From Providencia manganoxydans (lineage in GTDB: Bacteria; Pseudomonadota; Gammaproteobacteria; Enterobacterales; Enterobacteriaceae): a stretch of 64,000 bases of DNA. The stretch lies in NCBI RefSeq assembly GCF_016618195.1, contig NZ_CP067099.1, forward strand, positions 3,844,001-3,908,000. Direction: 5' to 3'. The notes beneath the pieces were generated by a model, which had not been told where the DNA came from, did not search any database, and worked only from the letters and a program-made list of their open reading frames with translations. Shown here piece by piece: positions 26,553-36,107 of the stretch; the stretch's first letter is position 1, and each line of letters opens with the position of its first letter. A program made the translations under genes and the position numbers.

Positions 26553-28997
26553 TTAAGCTTTCACAACTTCAACAAGATTAGAGTGTGATGGGTTACCTTT
26601 CGCCAAAGGCGATGGACGTTGCGTGGTTAATACATTAATACTTCCTGCATGATCCACTCGATTCCCATCAGGGTCATACCAAGCACCTTCACCGAGACCT
26701 ACAACGCCTGGCAGAATACGCGGTGTCACTTTAACTTTAACGCGAACCTCACCACGATCATTAAATATACGCACTAAATCGCCATGTTTTACATCGCGTT
26801 TTGCCGCATCTTGAGGGTTAATCCATAGCTCTTGAGGACATGCCGCTTTTAATACATCAACGTTACCGTACGTCGAGTGTGTACGTGACTTATAATGAAA
26901 ACCGGTTAACTGTAATGGGTATTTCTCCATTAATGGGTCGCCGTACTGCTCAAAGCCAACGGAATATATTGGTAATGGATGTATTTCATCCCCTGCATTC
27001 AGCTCCCATGTCTTTTGCAGTTCCGCCAGCTGTGCTGAATAAATTTCAATTTTGCCGGAAGGTGTGGTTAGTGGATTGGCAACAGGATCTTCACGGAAGC
27101 TCTGATAAGCCACATGATGGCCGTTAGGGTCACGTTTTTTGAAAATACCTTGCGCACGGAACTCTTCAAATGTTGGTAGCTCAGGCAATGCAGCGCGAGA
27201 CTGCTCATACAGGTGGCGTAACCACTCTTCTTGGGTACGATTTTCAGTAAACTGCTCACCAACGCCCATACGTTTAGCAATTTCACTGGTCATTTCATAG
27301 ATATTGCGGCTTTCAAAACGCGGTTTAATTGCCTGATCGGCAAAAATGACATAGGACATGTTGCCAGCAGAAGCATCCATACAAAAATCCATCTGTTCTG
27401 ATGCTGTACAATCAGGTAGTAGGATATCGGCATATTTTGCAGACGCTGTCATATGGTTATCAATCACCACAATCATCTCGCACTTCGACTCATCTTGTAA
27501 GATGTCATGAGTACGGTTAATTTCCGAGTGCTGATTAACCAAACAGTTGCCTGCATAGTTCCATACCATTTTAATTGGCACATCTAGTTTATCTTTACCA
27601 CGAACACCATCACGAGTCGCCGTCATTTCAGGGCCACGTAAAATTGCATCCGTCCACATAAACATAGAGATACTGGTCGTCACTGGATTAGTTAATGTAG
27701 GCATACGAACAAAAGGAATGCTATACGATCCTTCACGAGCGCCCGTATTACCGCCATTAATACCAATATTGCCCGTCAGAATTGCTAACATTGAAATCGC
27801 GCGAGAAGCTAATTCACCATTAGAGCGACGTTGTGGACCCCAACCTTGCACAATATAAGCAGGTTTTGCTGTACCAATTTCACGCGCTAATTTTACGATC
27901 CGTGATGCGGGGATCCCCGTGATCGCAGCCGCCCACTCAGGCGTTTTTGGTTGACCATCAGGCCCATCGCCAAGAATGTAAGCTTTGTAGTGCGCATTTT
28001 CAGGTGCGCCTGCGGGCATTGTTGTTTCGTCATAACCGACACAATATTTATCAAGAAACGGCTTATCAATTAAATTTTCTTGGATCATGACATAAGCAAG
28101 CGCACTGACTAATGCCGCATCAGTTCCTGGGCGAATAGGGATCCATTCATCTTCACGACCAGCACCTGTGTCGGTATAACGAGGATCGATGATGATCATT
28201 TTAGCATTGGATTTTTCGCGAGCCTGTTCAACATAATAAGTCACCCCGCCGCCACTCATACGTGTTTCACCGGGGTTATTACCAAACATCACGACCAATT
28301 TAGAATTTTCAATATCAGAAGGGCTATTACCATCAGCCCAGCCGCCATAGGTATAATTTAAACCTGCGGCGATTTGTGCGGTACTGTAGTCACCATAATG
28401 GTTTAAATAGCCACCACAACAATTCATTAATCGGGCGATCAAGGTAGCTCCTGGCGGCCATGATTTGGTCATGGTGCCACCCAAGGTACCAGTACCGTAA
28501 TTGAGGTAAATAGACTCATTGCCATAGTCTTTAATTAAACGTTTCATGTTGTCGGCAATGACATCAAAAGCCTCATCCCAACTGATCCGTTTGAATTTAC
28601 CTTCGCCACGTTTACCTACACGCATCATTGGATAGCGTAGACGGTCAGGATTATAAACACGGCGACGCATAGAGCGCCCACGTAAACACGCACGCACTTG
28701 ATGCAACTCTTCATAAACATCATCACCTGTATTATCGGTTTCGACGTATTTGATTTCGCCATCAACCACATGCATGCGCAATGGACAGCGGCTGCCGCAG
28801 TTTACAGTACATGCACTCCAAACGACTTTTTCATCTGCTATTGGAGTTGCTACTTTTTGCTCTGTCGCTGCTGAAGCGCGAAATGGAAGAGAAAATCCCC
28901 CAGCCGCCGCAGCCAAACCCGTGATCGTACTTGCCTTAACAAATCCTCGACGGGTCAGAGGAGCAAAAACCGATGCTTTCTCTTTCATATTTGCCAT
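26553..28997 (-). CDS. dmsA: Anaerobic DMSO reductase catalytic subunit DmsA (Tat-exported molybdoenzyme)
   Basis: Catalytic subunit reducing DMSO and related S- or N-oxides with the bis-MGD molybdenum cofactor. The ATG at 28997 gives 814 residues, as in E. coli. The Tat leader contains TRRGFVKAS. A cluster-binding Cys motif follows in CTVNCGSRCPL, and the likely molybdenum ligand Ser is in HYGDYSTAQ. Most of the chain matches my memory of E. coli DmsA closely. A TTG start 15 bases upstream is less likely. It heads the dmsABC operon and would be expressed without oxygen. Confidence 0.97.
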   Translation of the reverse strand: MANMKEKASVFAPLTRRGFVKASTITGLAAAAGGFSLPFRASAATEQKVATPIADEKVVWSACTVNCGSRCPLRMHVVDGEIKYVETDNTGDDVYEELHQVRACLRGRSMRRRVYNPDRLRYPMMRVGKRGEGKFKRISWDEAFDVIADNMKRLIKDYGNESIYLNYGTGTLGGTMTKSWPPGATLIARLMNCCGGYLNHYGDYSTAQIAAGLNYTYGGWADGNSPSDIENSKLVVMFGNNPGETRMSGGGVTYYVEQAREKSNAKMIIIDPRYTDTGAGREDEWIPIRPGTDAALVSALAYVMIQENLIDKPFLDKYCVGYDETTMPAGAPENAHYKAYILGDGPDGQPKTPEWAAAITGIPASRIVKLAREIGTAKPAYIVQGWGPQRRSNGELASRAISMLAILTGNIGINGGNTGAREGSYSIPFVRMPTLTNPVTTSISMFMWTDAILRGPEMTATRDGVRGKDKLDVPIKMVWNYAGNCLVNQHSEINRTHDILQDESKCEMIVVIDNHMTASAKYADILLPDCTASEQMDFCMDASAGNMSYVIFADQAIKPRFESRNIYEMTSEIAKRMGVGEQFTENRTQEEWLRHLYEQSRAALPELPTFEEFRAQGIFKKRDPNGHHVAYQSFREDPVANPLTTPSGKIEIYSAQLAELQKTWELNAGDEIHPLPIYSVGFEQYGDPLMEKYPLQLTGFHYKSRTHSTYGNVDVLKAACPQELWINPQDAAKRDVKHGDLVRIFNDRGEVRVKVKVTPRILPGVVGLGEGAWYDPDGNRVDHAGSINVLTTQRPSPLAKGNPSHSNLVEVVKA

Positions 28998-29840
28998 ACA
29001 TAACTCACTCAATTAATTTTTTTAAAGTGTTAGAAGTAGCGATTTCTATCAAATATGATGCGTGCTATTCTCAATAAAACGATTGCCCGCATAATTGAAG
29101 GTAATTAAATTTTGATATGATTAATAATACCTATCATTAAATTTAAGAGATTGTCTTACATCAATAAATGCACCGATTATAAAGTCAATGAATCACACAA
29201 AATCATTGACTTAACATATCAATTATCAATGTTATTTATATAATAAAATATATAGCGCGTGTTTTTATAAAAAAAAGAAATGATAAATTGATGCTAGGAG
29301 ATAACAATATACAAGGAAAACAGCTTCTGATTTAATATATCATGATATGCGCAAAAACTTGATGTTAACAAATATTCACATATCAATTAGCTAACAAAAA
29401 CTTAATAAAAGGTATTTAAATAGAAATAATTTCCATTTTCATTCCCTAGCTTAAATGTTCTATTTTCTCCTTAAATAAACTTAATTAGATTTAACCCTCT
29501 CTTTTCCCTTGCGCTATAAGGCCGTTAGTGTTTTCCGTCAAACAAAATCTTATTTAGACTTATCTATAGATTTATAGACAACCTATTAGGATTAATCCAA
29601 TTTTATCTGCTTAAAGTCTGAGCAAATTAAATTTAGAATAACAACTAAATAAAACACTTAAAAAAACCTTTTAAAACACAGAGTTACTATTAAAATTAAA
29701 CACTATGATTTATCTAAAAGAGACATTAAAAACAGGATGTTGATCTCAATATTTAATTTAATGAGCGGTCAAATATTGACTCGATAAGTGAATATCGCTA
29801 TTAGTTAAATTATTGTTAATTTTGTTGCGGTGGTGATAAA
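28998..29840. other. Intergenic region between dmsA and the kgtP-like gene
   Basis: About 840 bp of AT-rich DNA between divergent genes. It should hold the dmsABC promoter and the promoter of the permease gene. A candidate FNR half-matching site is listed separately. No small gene or repeat copy is evident. Confidence 0.6.
29151..29164. promoter_or_regulatory. Possible FNR site upstream of dmsA
   Basis: TTGTC-TTAC-ATCAA matches the FNR consensus TTGAT-N4-ATCAA at 8 of 10 positions, with a perfect right half. It lies about 155 bp upstream of the dmsA start. E. coli dmsA is FNR-activated, so a site is expected, but the left half is imperfect and no promoter was mapped. Confidence 0.35.
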
Positions 29841-31163
29841 TTGGAAATATCTCAAGTTGGTGCAAAAAAAGCCGATGCCTCGTTAGATGCAAACGCAAAA
29901 GCAAAATGTATTCGTGGGATCGTTGGGGCAGCTTCGGGCAACTTGGTTGAATGGTTTGATTTTTATATTTATGCCGTGTTTGCTGCATATTTTACCAAAG
30001 CACTCACCCCACAAACGATGGAACCGCTCACTCAATCTATTTATGTTTGGGGAGTATTCGCTGCAAGTTTCTTTATGCGCCCGATTGGTAGTTGGTTATT
30101 TGGGCGTATCGCCGATCGACATGGCAGAAAGCGCTCAATGGTCGCTTCAATCTATTTAATGGGCTTCAGTTCTTTCCTGTTTGCTGCTCTCCCAACTTAT
30201 GCACAGGTCGGTATGTTAGCGCCTCTTTTATTGTTGTTAGTACGCCTACTGCAAGGTTTATCTGTTGGCGGTGAATATGGTGCTGTTGCAACCTATATGA
30301 GCGAACTCGGTCTTAAAGGGCAACGGGGCTTTTTTGCATCATTCCAATATGTCACTCTGTCTGGCGGGCAATTACTTGCCAGTTTGCTCAGTGTCATCAT
30401 GTTAGCATTTCTCAGCGAACAACAATTGCATGATGGCGCTTGGCGGATCCCGTTTGTTCTTGGCGGCTTTGCAGCTATTGTGTCGCTGATTGCGAGAAAA
30501 CGGTTAGATGAAACATTAAGTAATGATGCATCAGAATCTAAAGAATCCGGATCTTTAATTGCCCTACTAAAACAGCATTGGCAATCCTTTATATTAGTTA
30601 TTGGCTATACTGCGGCAGGATCTTTATGCTTTTATATTATTACCGTTTACTCAAAAACCTATCTCACCAACATCGGTATTGATAGTAAAGTCGTCGGCTA
30701 TATCATGACCACCTCATTGTTTGTCTTCATGATATCTCAACCATTATTTGGTATCATTTCCGATAAAATAGGTCGCCGCGCAGCTATGATCACTTTCACA
30801 TTGTCGATGATTATATTTATCTATCCGGTGATGGTATTAGGCATGCGCCATTTCGCTCAATCCCCTATCATTATCGCCTTACTGTTAATATTTTTAATGA
30901 TGTTACTCAGCTTCTATACGTCGATTAGTGGGTTGGTAAAAGCAGAAATGTTTCCCCCTCACTTACGTGCGCTAGGGGTCGGTGTTTCCTATGCTATTGG
31001 TAATGCAATATTTGGCGGCTCAGCCCCGTCTGTTGCATTACAATTTAAAGCCAGTGGCGCAGAAAATGCATTCTTTATTTATGTCATGGTCGTACTCGTT
31101 ATCTGTTTGTTATGTTGCTTTAAATTACCTAAAGAACCTAAATATTTAAATGATAAACACTAG
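29841..31163 (+). CDS. kgtP: KgtP-like alpha-ketoglutarate/dicarboxylate MFS permease
   Basis: A 440-residue proton symporter of the metabolite:H+ branch of the major facilitator superfamily, with twelve membrane segments. The MFS signature GRIADRHGRKRSM follows the second helix, and RLLQGLSVGGEYG marks the fourth. The N terminus CIRGIVGAASGNLVEWFDFY is typical of KgtP/ProP-type carriers. The start is a TTG at 29841 preceded by GGTGGTGAT; no ATG is in frame nearby. Alpha-ketoglutarate is the likely substrate, but ShiA- or citrate-type specificity cannot be excluded. Confidence 0.85.
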   Translation: MEISQVGAKKADASLDANAKAKCIRGIVGAASGNLVEWFDFYIYAVFAAYFTKALTPQTMEPLTQSIYVWGVFAASFFMRPIGSWLFGRIADRHGRKRSMVASIYLMGFSSFLFAALPTYAQVGMLAPLLLLLVRLLQGLSVGGEYGAVATYMSELGLKGQRGFFASFQYVTLSGGQLLASLLSVIMLAFLSEQQLHDGAWRIPFVLGGFAAIVSLIARKRLDETLSNDASESKESGSLIALLKQHWQSFILVIGYTAAGSLCFYIITVYSKTYLTNIGIDSKVVGYIMTTSLFVFMISQPLFGIISDKIGRRAAMITFTLSMIIFIYPVMVLGMRHFAQSPIIIALLLIFLMMLLSFYTSISGLVKAEMFPPHLRALGVGVSYAIGNAIFGGSAPSVALQFKASGAENAFFIYVMVVLVICLLCCFKLPKEPKYLNDKH

Positions 31164-31170
31164 GTAGCTT

Positions 31171-31210
31171 AAAAAGGGTTTATAGCAATATTTCGCTATA
31201 AACCTTTTAA
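31171..31210. terminator. Bidirectional terminator between kgtP-like and autotransporter genes
   Basis: AAAAGGGTTTATAGC and GCTATAAACCTTTT pair over 14 bp with one bulged G and an 8-nt loop. A-rich and T-rich flanks let it terminate both converging genes. Confidence 0.85.
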
Positions 31211-31218
31211 TTTATTTT

Positions 31219-34200
31219 TTAAAACGTCCAGTTAATCCCAAGAGCAACATTATTATCTTGATAGTTTGAAGATAAGCTTCCTGAATAATCTAAATATATC
31301 TTAGCATTTTTGCTCATGAACAAATCAGCACCAACGTTTACTACAGCACCATTTCTTGAGGCAGGGACACTACTCACAGTAAAATGTTGATTTGATCCTT
31401 TCAGTACCAAAGACATATCTCGATTAACATTATCAAGTTGGTGCTGCCAACCCAATTCATTATGAAGATTTAAGTACAATGATTGCCCTATTGGTAATTC
31501 AGTTTCCGCTCTTAATCCTAATATCGATATTTTAGCATCTGCACTTTGTTTATTTTCATGCAATGCTGTAATCCCTCCCATCTCGTTAATATCAGTACTT
31601 CGCATATTCACATAAGCCAGATTAAAAAAAGGCTCTATGTTCACATTGTTAAAGGTAGTCTTCTGTGCCACCTCAATAAATATTTGCGAGACATTTGCTG
31701 AATAATTACCTGTTAAATAATCCTGTTGTTCGTAGTACTGAATAGAACGTTGAGTATCTATATTATATAAAGAGTATGTCGCACCAGAACGTATCATCAC
31801 ATTATCAAAATTTTTACTGCCATAAACACCGATATGATATTGATGAGCTTCGGCATTCGTACGATAGCCATTGTCAACTGTTGCTTGTGTATAGCCGGTT
31901 ACTATCCCCCCTTGCCAGCCATGATCAAAAACGGAATCAATACCTAATAACACACCATAATTTGATGTTCGATAACCTCTTGAATTCGAAGTTCCTGAAG
32001 CATGTCCCCAAGCACGATGTATTTTAGCCCAAGCACCACTTGAGTTTACTTTAATATCCGGTGCGACGTTACGACCACTGGATTGCAATAGCCGCTGATT
32101 GAGTGTGTCACGTAAATAGTAGCTATCATTAATCATTGCAGAAGTGATATCCGCATAAATTTGACCTGATAATTGATGGTATATGTCTCTAACCTCATTT
32201 TCATTAGTTAGTATCAACATACTTTCATAGATAGGATGACCGGCAGCCATTGAATCAATAGCGCTAGCAATAGAACGCTCATTTTTAGTCAAAGCGATAT
32301 CGGTAAAGAGAACATCATTACGTTTAAAATTTAATATGACAGAGTTCTCTGTGTAATTTAATGACGAGTCTAGAAATAAAGAATAAGGTTCTAACTGATT
32401 AAATTCACCACTTAGCCCCTTCAGCGCTGTTAAAATAGTCATCTCTTGATTAAGAAAGCTATTAACATTGTTATATTGCAGTAAATTACCCCATTCAGAG
32501 AGAGAAATAATAAGGTCAGCATTATTAATTTGTGCCATACCATCGCTTTGAATTAAATCATTCCCTCCATCAAGGGAATATTGCATTAAATAGAAAGCGC
32601 CTTCATCAAATATCACATCCCCCTTCACAGATAAAGTGCCAATACTATTACCCGGAGCAATGACTGCGCCTTTTTCAACATTCAATGCACCTATGGTGCC
32701 AGTGCCTGAAAGGATCCCATTATCTTGAACATTAACGAGTGAATTACCATGGTAGCCATTAATAATTAGGCCACCTTCCATAACTGTTGTCGTTCCTGAA
32801 AAACTATTGTTACCAGTCAGTTCAAGAGCACCTGATCCATCTTTAATAAAGTGTCCATCACCAGTAATATCATTTCCCCATACATCATAGGCATTAAAAC
32901 CACCTTTACTGCTATCCATGATGATATGGATATCACCATTAAATGCTCCATAACCGTCCACGGCTGCATATAAATTTAACCTAGCCCAACCAGAACCATC
33001 ATCTAGGGCGTGGCCTGATTCAATTTCAGTTGTCGCCAAAACATCTCGCCTTTGTTCATTAGTTAAATAAGGAAACCGAGTTGCAAGCAATATTTCAGCA
33101 CCTTCAGGAACAACAGGAGCTAAATCTGTTGGGCCAATCGCAGATAAACCATAAGTTAAGCTCCATGTATATTGTTCTTTTTTCTTTTGCAACTCATCAG
33201 CAGTACTGTTATCGACAATACAGTCAGCGATAGTGCTATTACATCCCATTTCAAGTAGTGAGCGCAGATCCAATTGTGCATCTGCTATTAATGATTGAAA
33301 ATCATTTGATGTTGTTACAGTTTGCCCTAACAACGATACGGTATCTTGATTTAAATAATCAGGGTTGTTATTCAATAGTTGCGTTAACGTATAGAGTGTC
33401 ATTATACGCGCTCCAATGACATCTAGAGGATAATGCACTCCCAACACTACACGGCTGTTAGCATACTCAGCCCCACGATATAAAAATGCTTGAAATAATT
33501 CAGGGATCATTTCAGCAAACAGTAACGTTGTCGTAAAACCAAATGTTGAGTGGCCGCTAGGGAAGGCGGCATTACTGACCACCGTAGATAAAATATCATT
33601 TTGTCCATCAACCACATGACCAAAAAAATCTATACCATCAAAACTTTCGATATTATCAGCAGAGACTTGAACTGGACGAGAGTTCCCCACTGTATTTTTA
33701 TGTTCATTATCCGGTTGGTAAGCAATATCATAAATATTATAAAAACCATCTTCAGGCAATGTAATATCCGTTGCGAGATTATTAAGATCGCCATCAATAC
33801 TCCCATTGGCATAAAAATTTTTAGCAAAGGTCGTATTTTCCTGAGTCAGTGTATTAGCTTCAAATAATAGTTTTTCGAAACTTGATGAGAATATTGAAGC
33901 ACTATACATGTTCTCATTAATACTATTATTTTTAGCAAATATCTGACTCATTGTTTCCCCTAAAGCATCAGAAACCAGTAAGCCATTTGACATAGAACCA
34001 AACAATGCAGCAATGGTATTATCATAAATCGCTTGTTGGCGTAGTTCTTCAGTAGAAGAGTTATTGATAGAGATAACTGTTGCAATATTTTGACTTAAAA
34101 TATTTTTTCCTGCATCGGTATTATTTAATTGACTAAAACTAATAATTAATTCGGTTGCGTTTATGATCCGTTCTTCGACTGCATAAGCAGGTGCTAATGC

Positions 34201-34245
34201 ACCTAACACTAACATAAGTAAGCATTCTTTTCGTGAAATAAACAT
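31219..34245 (-). CDS. Autotransporter with class A acid phosphatase (PAP2) passenger
   Basis: A 1008-residue type V secreted protein. The signal peptide ends near APAYA (residue 22). The passenger holds the full class A nonspecific acid phosphatase signature: K183-x6-R190P191, PSGH (229-232) and SR (264-265)-x5-H271-x3-D275. Residues about 450-560 contain an autotransporter-type beta-helix repeat (GNNSFSGTTTVMEGG). The C-terminal barrel covers about 735-1008, beginning GAWAKIHRAWG and ending in GINWTF, the outer-membrane insertion signal. It would display or release a phosphatase at the cell surface. The gene stands alone between terminator and a long AT-rich region. Confidence 0.88.
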   Translation of the reverse strand: MFISRKECLLMLVLGALAPAYAVEERIINATELIISFSQLNNTDAGKNILSQNIATVISINNSSTEELRQQAIYDNTIAALFGSMSNGLLVSDALGETMSQIFAKNNSINENMYSASIFSSSFEKLLFEANTLTQENTTFAKNFYANGSIDGDLNNLATDITLPEDGFYNIYDIAYQPDNEHKNTVGNSRPVQVSADNIESFDGIDFFGHVVDGQNDILSTVVSNAAFPSGHSTFGFTTTLLFAEMIPELFQAFLYRGAEYANSRVVLGVHYPLDVIGARIMTLYTLTQLLNNNPDYLNQDTVSLLGQTVTTSNDFQSLIADAQLDLRSLLEMGCNSTIADCIVDNSTADELQKKKEQYTWSLTYGLSAIGPTDLAPVVPEGAEILLATRFPYLTNEQRRDVLATTEIESGHALDDGSGWARLNLYAAVDGYGAFNGDIHIIMDSSKGGFNAYDVWGNDITGDGHFIKDGSGALELTGNNSFSGTTTVMEGGLIINGYHGNSLVNVQDNGILSGTGTIGALNVEKGAVIAPGNSIGTLSVKGDVIFDEGAFYLMQYSLDGGNDLIQSDGMAQINNADLIISLSEWGNLLQYNNVNSFLNQEMTILTALKGLSGEFNQLEPYSLFLDSSLNYTENSVILNFKRNDVLFTDIALTKNERSIASAIDSMAAGHPIYESMLILTNENEVRDIYHQLSGQIYADITSAMINDSYYLRDTLNQRLLQSSGRNVAPDIKVNSSGAWAKIHRAWGHASGTSNSRGYRTSNYGVLLGIDSVFDHGWQGGIVTGYTQATVDNGYRTNAEAHQYHIGVYGSKNFDNVMIRSGATYSLYNIDTQRSIQYYEQQDYLTGNYSANVSQIFIEVAQKTTFNNVNIEPFFNLAYVNMRSTDINEMGGITALHENKQSADAKISILGLRAETELPIGQSLYLNLHNELGWQHQLDNVNRDMSLVLKGSNQHFTVSSVPASRNGAVVNVGADLFMSKNAKIYLDYSGSLSSNYQDNNVALGINWTF

Positions 34246-34762
34246 TATAAATTAGCCATATTCAGATATTGTAGGTGCAAAACAATATCGTCGAAATATG
34301 ACTAAAAAATTAAATAACGTGGTACATGAAAAATTATTGCTACAAAAGCACAAAAAGCCTATCCACTTTGCGTCTCCCTCTTTTTAGCCTCACAAAAATC
34401 ATTTCAATTAGTAATAAATTGAAACAAAATGATTCAAAAATTTAATATCGAACAAAAGAAAATTAAAGATCGATTACATTAATTTTAAAACCATAATTAG
34501 AATTTAAGATAAAAACAACTCCTAAAATGACTATTTTTATCATATATTTAACCTTTCAATAAACAAAAAAAATGAGATTACACAAACCATTTACATCGAA
34601 AAAAACGATCGAAAATACATGTATGATAGAATTAACCTATCAAAAATCACCATCTAATTAGATACAAACATTTTTACATCCGGTATTAACTCGCTATAGT
34701 AAATGCTATATATAGCCAACCATGACATTACCTTCACACAGAAAATTTGATAGAAACTGAAT
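34246..34762. other. Intergenic region between autotransporter and XRE gene
   Basis: About 515 bp of AT-rich DNA between divergent genes. It should contain both promoters. A TATATATAGCCAA stretch near 34709-34721 also occurs, in similar form, upstream of the MarT-like locus (about 55756-55768). I see no gene in it. Confidence 0.5.
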
Positions 34763-35083
34763 ATGGAAGAAAATAGACTGACTGCATTAGCAGGTCTTTT
34801 TTTACGCAAAGCAAGAAAAGAAAAAAACATCACGGGTAAACAACTCGCAAAGTTAATGGGAATTAGCCAACAACAAATTTCTCGTTATGAGAATGGCATA
34901 ACACCATTAACACTTGATCTATTACACCGATTCTTATTAACCCTAGATCAGGATGGATTAACTTTCATGCAAAAAATTTTCCACGAGTACCATGGTAGTA
35001 TTAGCAATAAACCAGAAACACTATCCAGCCCACCACCGCTAAGCCAATACATTAAACACTTTATTAAAGATAAAAGCTGTTAA
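34763..35083 (+). CDS. Stand-alone MrpJ-like XRE regulator
   Basis: A 106-residue protein with one Cro/CI HTH domain (about residues 8-70). The recognition region GISQQQISRYENG carries the MrpJ-group motif, with Asn in place of the usual Arg after the Glu. The 30-residue C-terminal tail is Ser/Pro-rich. Unlike its relatives it is not next to pilin genes: the divergent neighbour is the phosphatase autotransporter, which may be its target. No clear ribosome-binding site precedes the ATG. Confidence 0.85.
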   Translation: MEENRLTALAGLFLRKARKEKNITGKQLAKLMGISQQQISRYENGITPLTLDLLHRFLLTLDQDGLTFMQKIFHEYHGSISNKPETLSSPPPLSQYIKHFIKDKSC

Positions 35084-36107
35084 ATACGATTAATTATTCC
35101 GCGTACTTTTGTTCATAAATTCATTTTTATTGCGACAGCAAAATAATAAACCAATATAGAACAAATCTATGTTTATTCATCGCTATTTTGCACCGCGAAT
35201 TCGACAAAAAGGCTTTAAATGAAAGTATTTTCCCAAAAATCACTCACAGTAGGGAGTATCATTAATTTCCTCGCGAATTAGCTTAGTTTAGATACAATAT
35301 TTACTCAAAAAACAAGCGAAATTAATATTGGAATAAAAAGGTTGTTTCCAATATTAATGAATTTGGTACTCACAATAACCCCAAATAAATTGTTAGTATA
35401 TTTTACAGAATGAGTTAACAACTAGATTCAAATTTAATAAATTTATCAGTAAAAATGACTAACCACGTACTTAAACAAAATAAGAAAACAACAACCAATT
35501 GTATATAAAGGAAAAAATTATGATAAATATATTTATCTATTTTATTAAAAAATAGTGTAAACAACATGTGACGCTATTTAAATATAAAAACAAGACAAAA
35601 CCAAAATATCATTTTAAATAAGTAAAACCACATAAATAGTGATATTTAGAAAACCTTATGCAATAGAAAGTTATTTTTCAACCACACCATCAATCCATAA
35701 GGCAAATTAAATTCATTGAAGCCGCAAATTTATTACGTTATTTATCAAACCTTATCGATTAAACACATAATAAAAAACTGAACATTATTTGGCTAATTTA
35801 AGTATTTTTGTTTATTACTTACCAAATGAAACTAATTTTAACTTTACTTTAGTCAGAAAAATAATGACTGTACACTTAATCTGACATTAACCTGCGTTTT
35901 TTCCTTCCTTAAAATAGCCCTTTTTATCAAGAAACCGCGTAAAGCCTTTACAGGCTTGACTATATTCGGTTACGAATATTAGCATTTCACTTAATATCAT
36001 TAACAAATAATACCCCTAATTAACAATACAGTGAATTATGGTAATATGATTATCTTAAATTGTAATAATTTACTATATAAAAACTAAGGTTATTATTGAG
36101 GTTATAG
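35084..36107. other. Long AT-rich gene-less region upstream of the L-amino acid deaminase gene
   Basis: About 1.0 kb without a convincing gene. It contains a perfect 13-bp inverted repeat at 35321-35358 and presumably the deaminase promoter near its right end. The composition is very AT-rich, suggesting H-NS binding. Confidence 0.55.
35321..35358. other. Perfect 13-bp inverted repeat
   Basis: ATTAATATTGGAA (35321-35333) and TTCCAATATTAAT (35346-35358) are exact inverted copies, separated by 12 bases. No T-run follows, so it is not a standard terminator. It lies 240 bp after the XRE gene and 750 bp before the deaminase gene; an operator or an RNA hairpin are both possible. Confidence 0.5.
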
